DNA from: Bretschneidera sinensis
Lineage: Eukaryota > Streptophyta > Magnoliopsida > Brassicales > Akaniaceae
Assembly: GCA_023935145.1 (NCBI GenBank)
Contig: CM043702.1
Location: 59,499,001-59,563,000, forward strand
Direction of reading: 5' to 3'
Length of the DNA stretch: 64,000 nucleotides
The translations under genes and the position numbers were made by a program. The stretch's first letter is position 1, and each line of letters begins with the position of its first letter. Shown piece by piece: positions 61,745 through 64,000 of the stretch. The notes beneath the pieces are model-generated. The model saw only the letters and a program-made list of their open reading frames with translations. It was not told the origin of the DNA and ran no database searches.

Positions 61745-62962
61745 ATGTCCGATAGAATCCGTATAAAAACCACCGTTGGGGGACCACGTGTGCCTACTAG
61801 GCCAAGGTCCACCAAACCCACTGCTCCGGATTCACGGGAGAAGGGCGTGGCAGGCTCATCAAGCAAGAAACCCATAACAGAGCTTAATGATTCTCTGTTT
61901 TCCAGCCCGACGGAGAAGGACAAGTATACCTCTATTATACGGCATAAGAAAATCATGATGGGTAGAGTTGTCGACTTTGACTCTATTTGTCATGGTAATT
62001 TTGATATATTACCTACCTTCGAGGCAATAAACTTGACCCCACTGGTCAAGATACATGAGAAGTATTACCCGAGACTGATTCACCAGTTCTATGCGCACTT
62101 GGTGAAACCCAGTCCACTGGCTCTGAGGTTCAGAACCAGTGTTATGGGTGTGGAGTTTGAGGTCAATACTGACCTCTTGATGAGTATCCTGAGGATCCCT
62201 GTGGGAGGGATCCAATGGAGTTTGGATGGATGGCCAGAAAATTTCGAGTTTGAGGAGGCATGTTAGATAGTTAGGGGTGACCCTAACTATGTGTTTCGAC
62301 CCACTACATTTCACACATGTAGTGACATGCCCTTAGACTCGAAATTGTTCAACCTTATTGTGAGTTGGACCATCCACCCGAGACTTTGGTGCCTTAAAAC
62401 TGGGCACCACTTCAATATATACCCCCTGCTGCTCGCCAACATGATTAATGGTGAAGCGAGTGACTCTGGATGCCTTCCCTACGGGATGCTCATCACGCTC
62501 ATCCTCCAGCACTTCCGAGTGCCTCTCCCCACCTCTGAGGCTCAGGACATCGACCTCAAGGACATCATCAACATCTCATCACTGAAGAAGATGGGATACA
62601 CAGTCCGCGACGGCTTCATCTACTCTAAGGCCAGGAAGCACATTCGGATTGGAGAGGACGATAGCAGTGATGATGAGGACGTGGATCCAAATGCTGCTGC
62701 TATGGATATAGATGATCGAGCACCTCCTATGGGTTACTTGAGTGCTAGTCAGGCTGGATATGGAGATCTTCTATAGGCTATCACGAGCCTCCAGCTGACT
62801 ATACAGTCCGGCTTCCAGAGTTTGACCTCCACAGTCAAGGGCATGCATCATGACCTCCGCTCTCTCCAGGATGACTTCGAGCTGCACTGTGAGCATACCG
62901 AGGGCTCCCTGGCTAAGCTTCGAGATCTTATCCATGACAGCTCTGACTCTCCCACTCCTTGA
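61745..62962 (+). pseudogene. env-like (plant transposon protein type) ORF of element D
   Basis: 405 codons in one frame from ATG 61745 to TGA 62960, broken only by TAG at 62264 and 62774. It lies after RNase H, where SIRE-type copia elements carry an env-like gene. The central part (KIHEKYYPRLIHQFYAHL and the VEFEVNTDLLMSIL region) resembles the Pfam 'putative plant transposon protein' family found in such elements. An acidic DDSSDDEDVD stretch lies at about 62658, and the C-terminus has heptad-like L/F spacing suggesting a coiled coil. I see no clear signal peptide or membrane segment, so a true envelope role is unsupported. Base composition is clearly more GC-rich than the rest of D. Both stops are explained by CAG-to-TAG change. 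Confidence 0.7.
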
Positions 62963-63631
62963 GTCATTTTCGATCTTCCTTTTGTTTTATTTATCTATTT
63001 AGATTTTCATTGTACTTAGCACAGACATATTTACATATTCTATTGTATTTTGCACTTGTGTTTCGGCTCTACGAAGCCTATTTTGTATAGACTAGTGTTA
63101 TATATGATGATGGTTCATGCTTAGACTTATTTCATGTACTTGTTTTACATATGAGTAATATAGTTGCATGTTTTATATCTCTTTATATTCGGATAAATGC
63201 TTTAAAACTGCTTCTGCATGTATGAAAACTTTCGGTTCTTCTCGGGAAGGCTTCTGGACTTTGAATTTGTACAAGTTTTTTTATGTATGCTCTTCATGTC
63301 TATGATATCTAGATAGCTTATTTTTTGGATTACTACTCCCTTTTCTACTATTGTCAAAACGAAGGAGAAAAATGAGAAAATGAGAAAAACATATGTAAAC
63401 TCAAACTAGTGCATAGATTTAGGGGGAGTATTGCTCCAAAGAACTTAGTATATGATTATATATATTGGGTTGATTGGTTGGGTTGTATATAAACTATTCT
63501 TTACCTTTTTACAGGTTGGGTTTATTCAAAAAACAGAAGAGACTCTGCCCGATTTTTCTAAAAATTCCAACACTTAGTTTTTAAAACTGGTTTTCTCTCA
63601 TGAGTTTTGTCATCATCAAAAATAGGGAGAT
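62963..63631 (+). other. 3' untranslated part of element D
   Basis: AT-rich and non-coding. Two purine tracts typical of SIRE elements are present: TTTAGGGGGAG at about 63418-63428, and AAAAATAGGGAGAT directly before the 3' LTR. Confidence 0.75.
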
Positions 63632-64000
63632 TGTTGACCCTCACCTATATTTTAATGATGACAAAACATAACTCTTATAATACTAACAGTGCTATCTAAT
63701 TGTATTAAGCGATAAAAGCATTCAGCAAAGGATCAAGGTGCAAGAACTCAACCCGAATTAAACACCAAGTCAAGATAGAACAAGTTGTAAATCTCACTTA
63801 TTCAGGTAATTAGCTTGTCCAATGGCTCCTTTTGAAAAAGCATTTTAAACTAACGTTTTAAAATCAAAACCTTTTAAAAGAATGAAACACTGGGTTGAAA
63901 GGCAACCCAGTCGATTGGGTACTTACACCAGAAGACTGGTGTTTTGGACAATATGTCTATAGTCAACTGGATGCTTCATACCAGTCGACTGGTGTTTTGA
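63632..64000 (+). repeat. 3' LTR of element D, partial
   Basis: TGTTGACCCTCACC onwards matches the 5' LTR from 47340, apart from a gap of roughly 30-40 bases near 63780. It includes the start of the palindrome array (63905-64000). Cut by the window end. Confidence 0.95.

Larger units (their letters stand above)
47340..64000 (+). mobile_element. SIRE-like Ty1/copia element with env-like ORF (element D), incomplete at window edge
   Basis: 5' LTR 47340-48531, gag, protease, integrase, RT, RNase H, an extra env-like ORF, polypurine tracts, and the first 369 bases of the 3' LTR (from 63632). The element continues beyond the window. The left flank GAAAC (47335-47339) would be the target duplication, but its partner lies outside. 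Integrase is split by element E at 51182. With E removed, D would be about 10 kb, usual for SIRE/Maximus elements. Confidence 0.93.

Noticed and set aside
61745..62776. Host gene, because of its GC-rich clean frame
   Set aside because: It lies between RNase H and the 3' LTR of element D, the known place of env-like ORFs in SIRE elements.

Overview
The window is plant nuclear DNA, most likely from a dicot. It is AT-rich, carries a land-plant-type PLS/DYW pentatricopeptide-repeat (PPR) gene, and is otherwise almost wholly plant Ty1/copia and Ty3/gypsy LTR retrotransposons nested in one another. I see no bacterial-type operons, rRNA, tRNA or CRISPR. The species cannot be named from the sequence.

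Layout. 1-4307: AT-rich intergenic DNA with microsatellites and a duplicated ~0.65-0.73 kb block. 4308-7049 (minus): a PPR-DYW gene, the only host gene I can support; its repeat region is open, but the C-terminal E/DYW part carries four frameshifts. 7050-8827: non-coding DNA with a 173-bp tandem duplication. ~8.83-14.47 kb: a decayed Ty3/gypsy element of the Tat type (element G). ~15.06-21.2 kb: a decayed Ty1/copia element (H), split in its RNase H domain by a reversed solo LTR (18298-19295).

~21.2-47.3 kb: a very old minus-strand Ty3/gypsy element resembling Tekay/Del (K), which is the landing pad for the rest. Inside it lie B (22452-27720, copia, TSD TTCCC), A (29326-43582, minus-strand SIRE-like copia, TSD CCAGT) and D (47340 to beyond 64000, plus-strand SIRE-like copia with an env-like ORF). 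C (30509-36592, copia, TSD AGATA) sits inside one LTR of A, and E (51183-58655, Athila-like gypsy, TSD ATACC) sits inside the pol gene of D. I read these four target-site duplications as perfect on both sides, which fixes the order of insertion: K before A, B and D; A before C; D before E.

How the parts work together. None of the retroelements is intact. D and C keep recognisable reverse transcriptase (RT) with YVDD. B, A and E keep gag but have lost RT, so if they moved as they now are, they needed enzymes supplied in trans. B and E look edited in frame: domains are removed, yet the reading frame runs on.

The most unusual signal is an array of the palindrome CCAGTCGACTGG and degenerate variants. 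It lies upstream of the TATA box in the LTRs of A, D and apparently K, although these belong to different families. A second six-copy array in D lies just upstream of the env-like ORF, where it could act as an internal promoter/enhancer. This is an inference from position and has not been tested.
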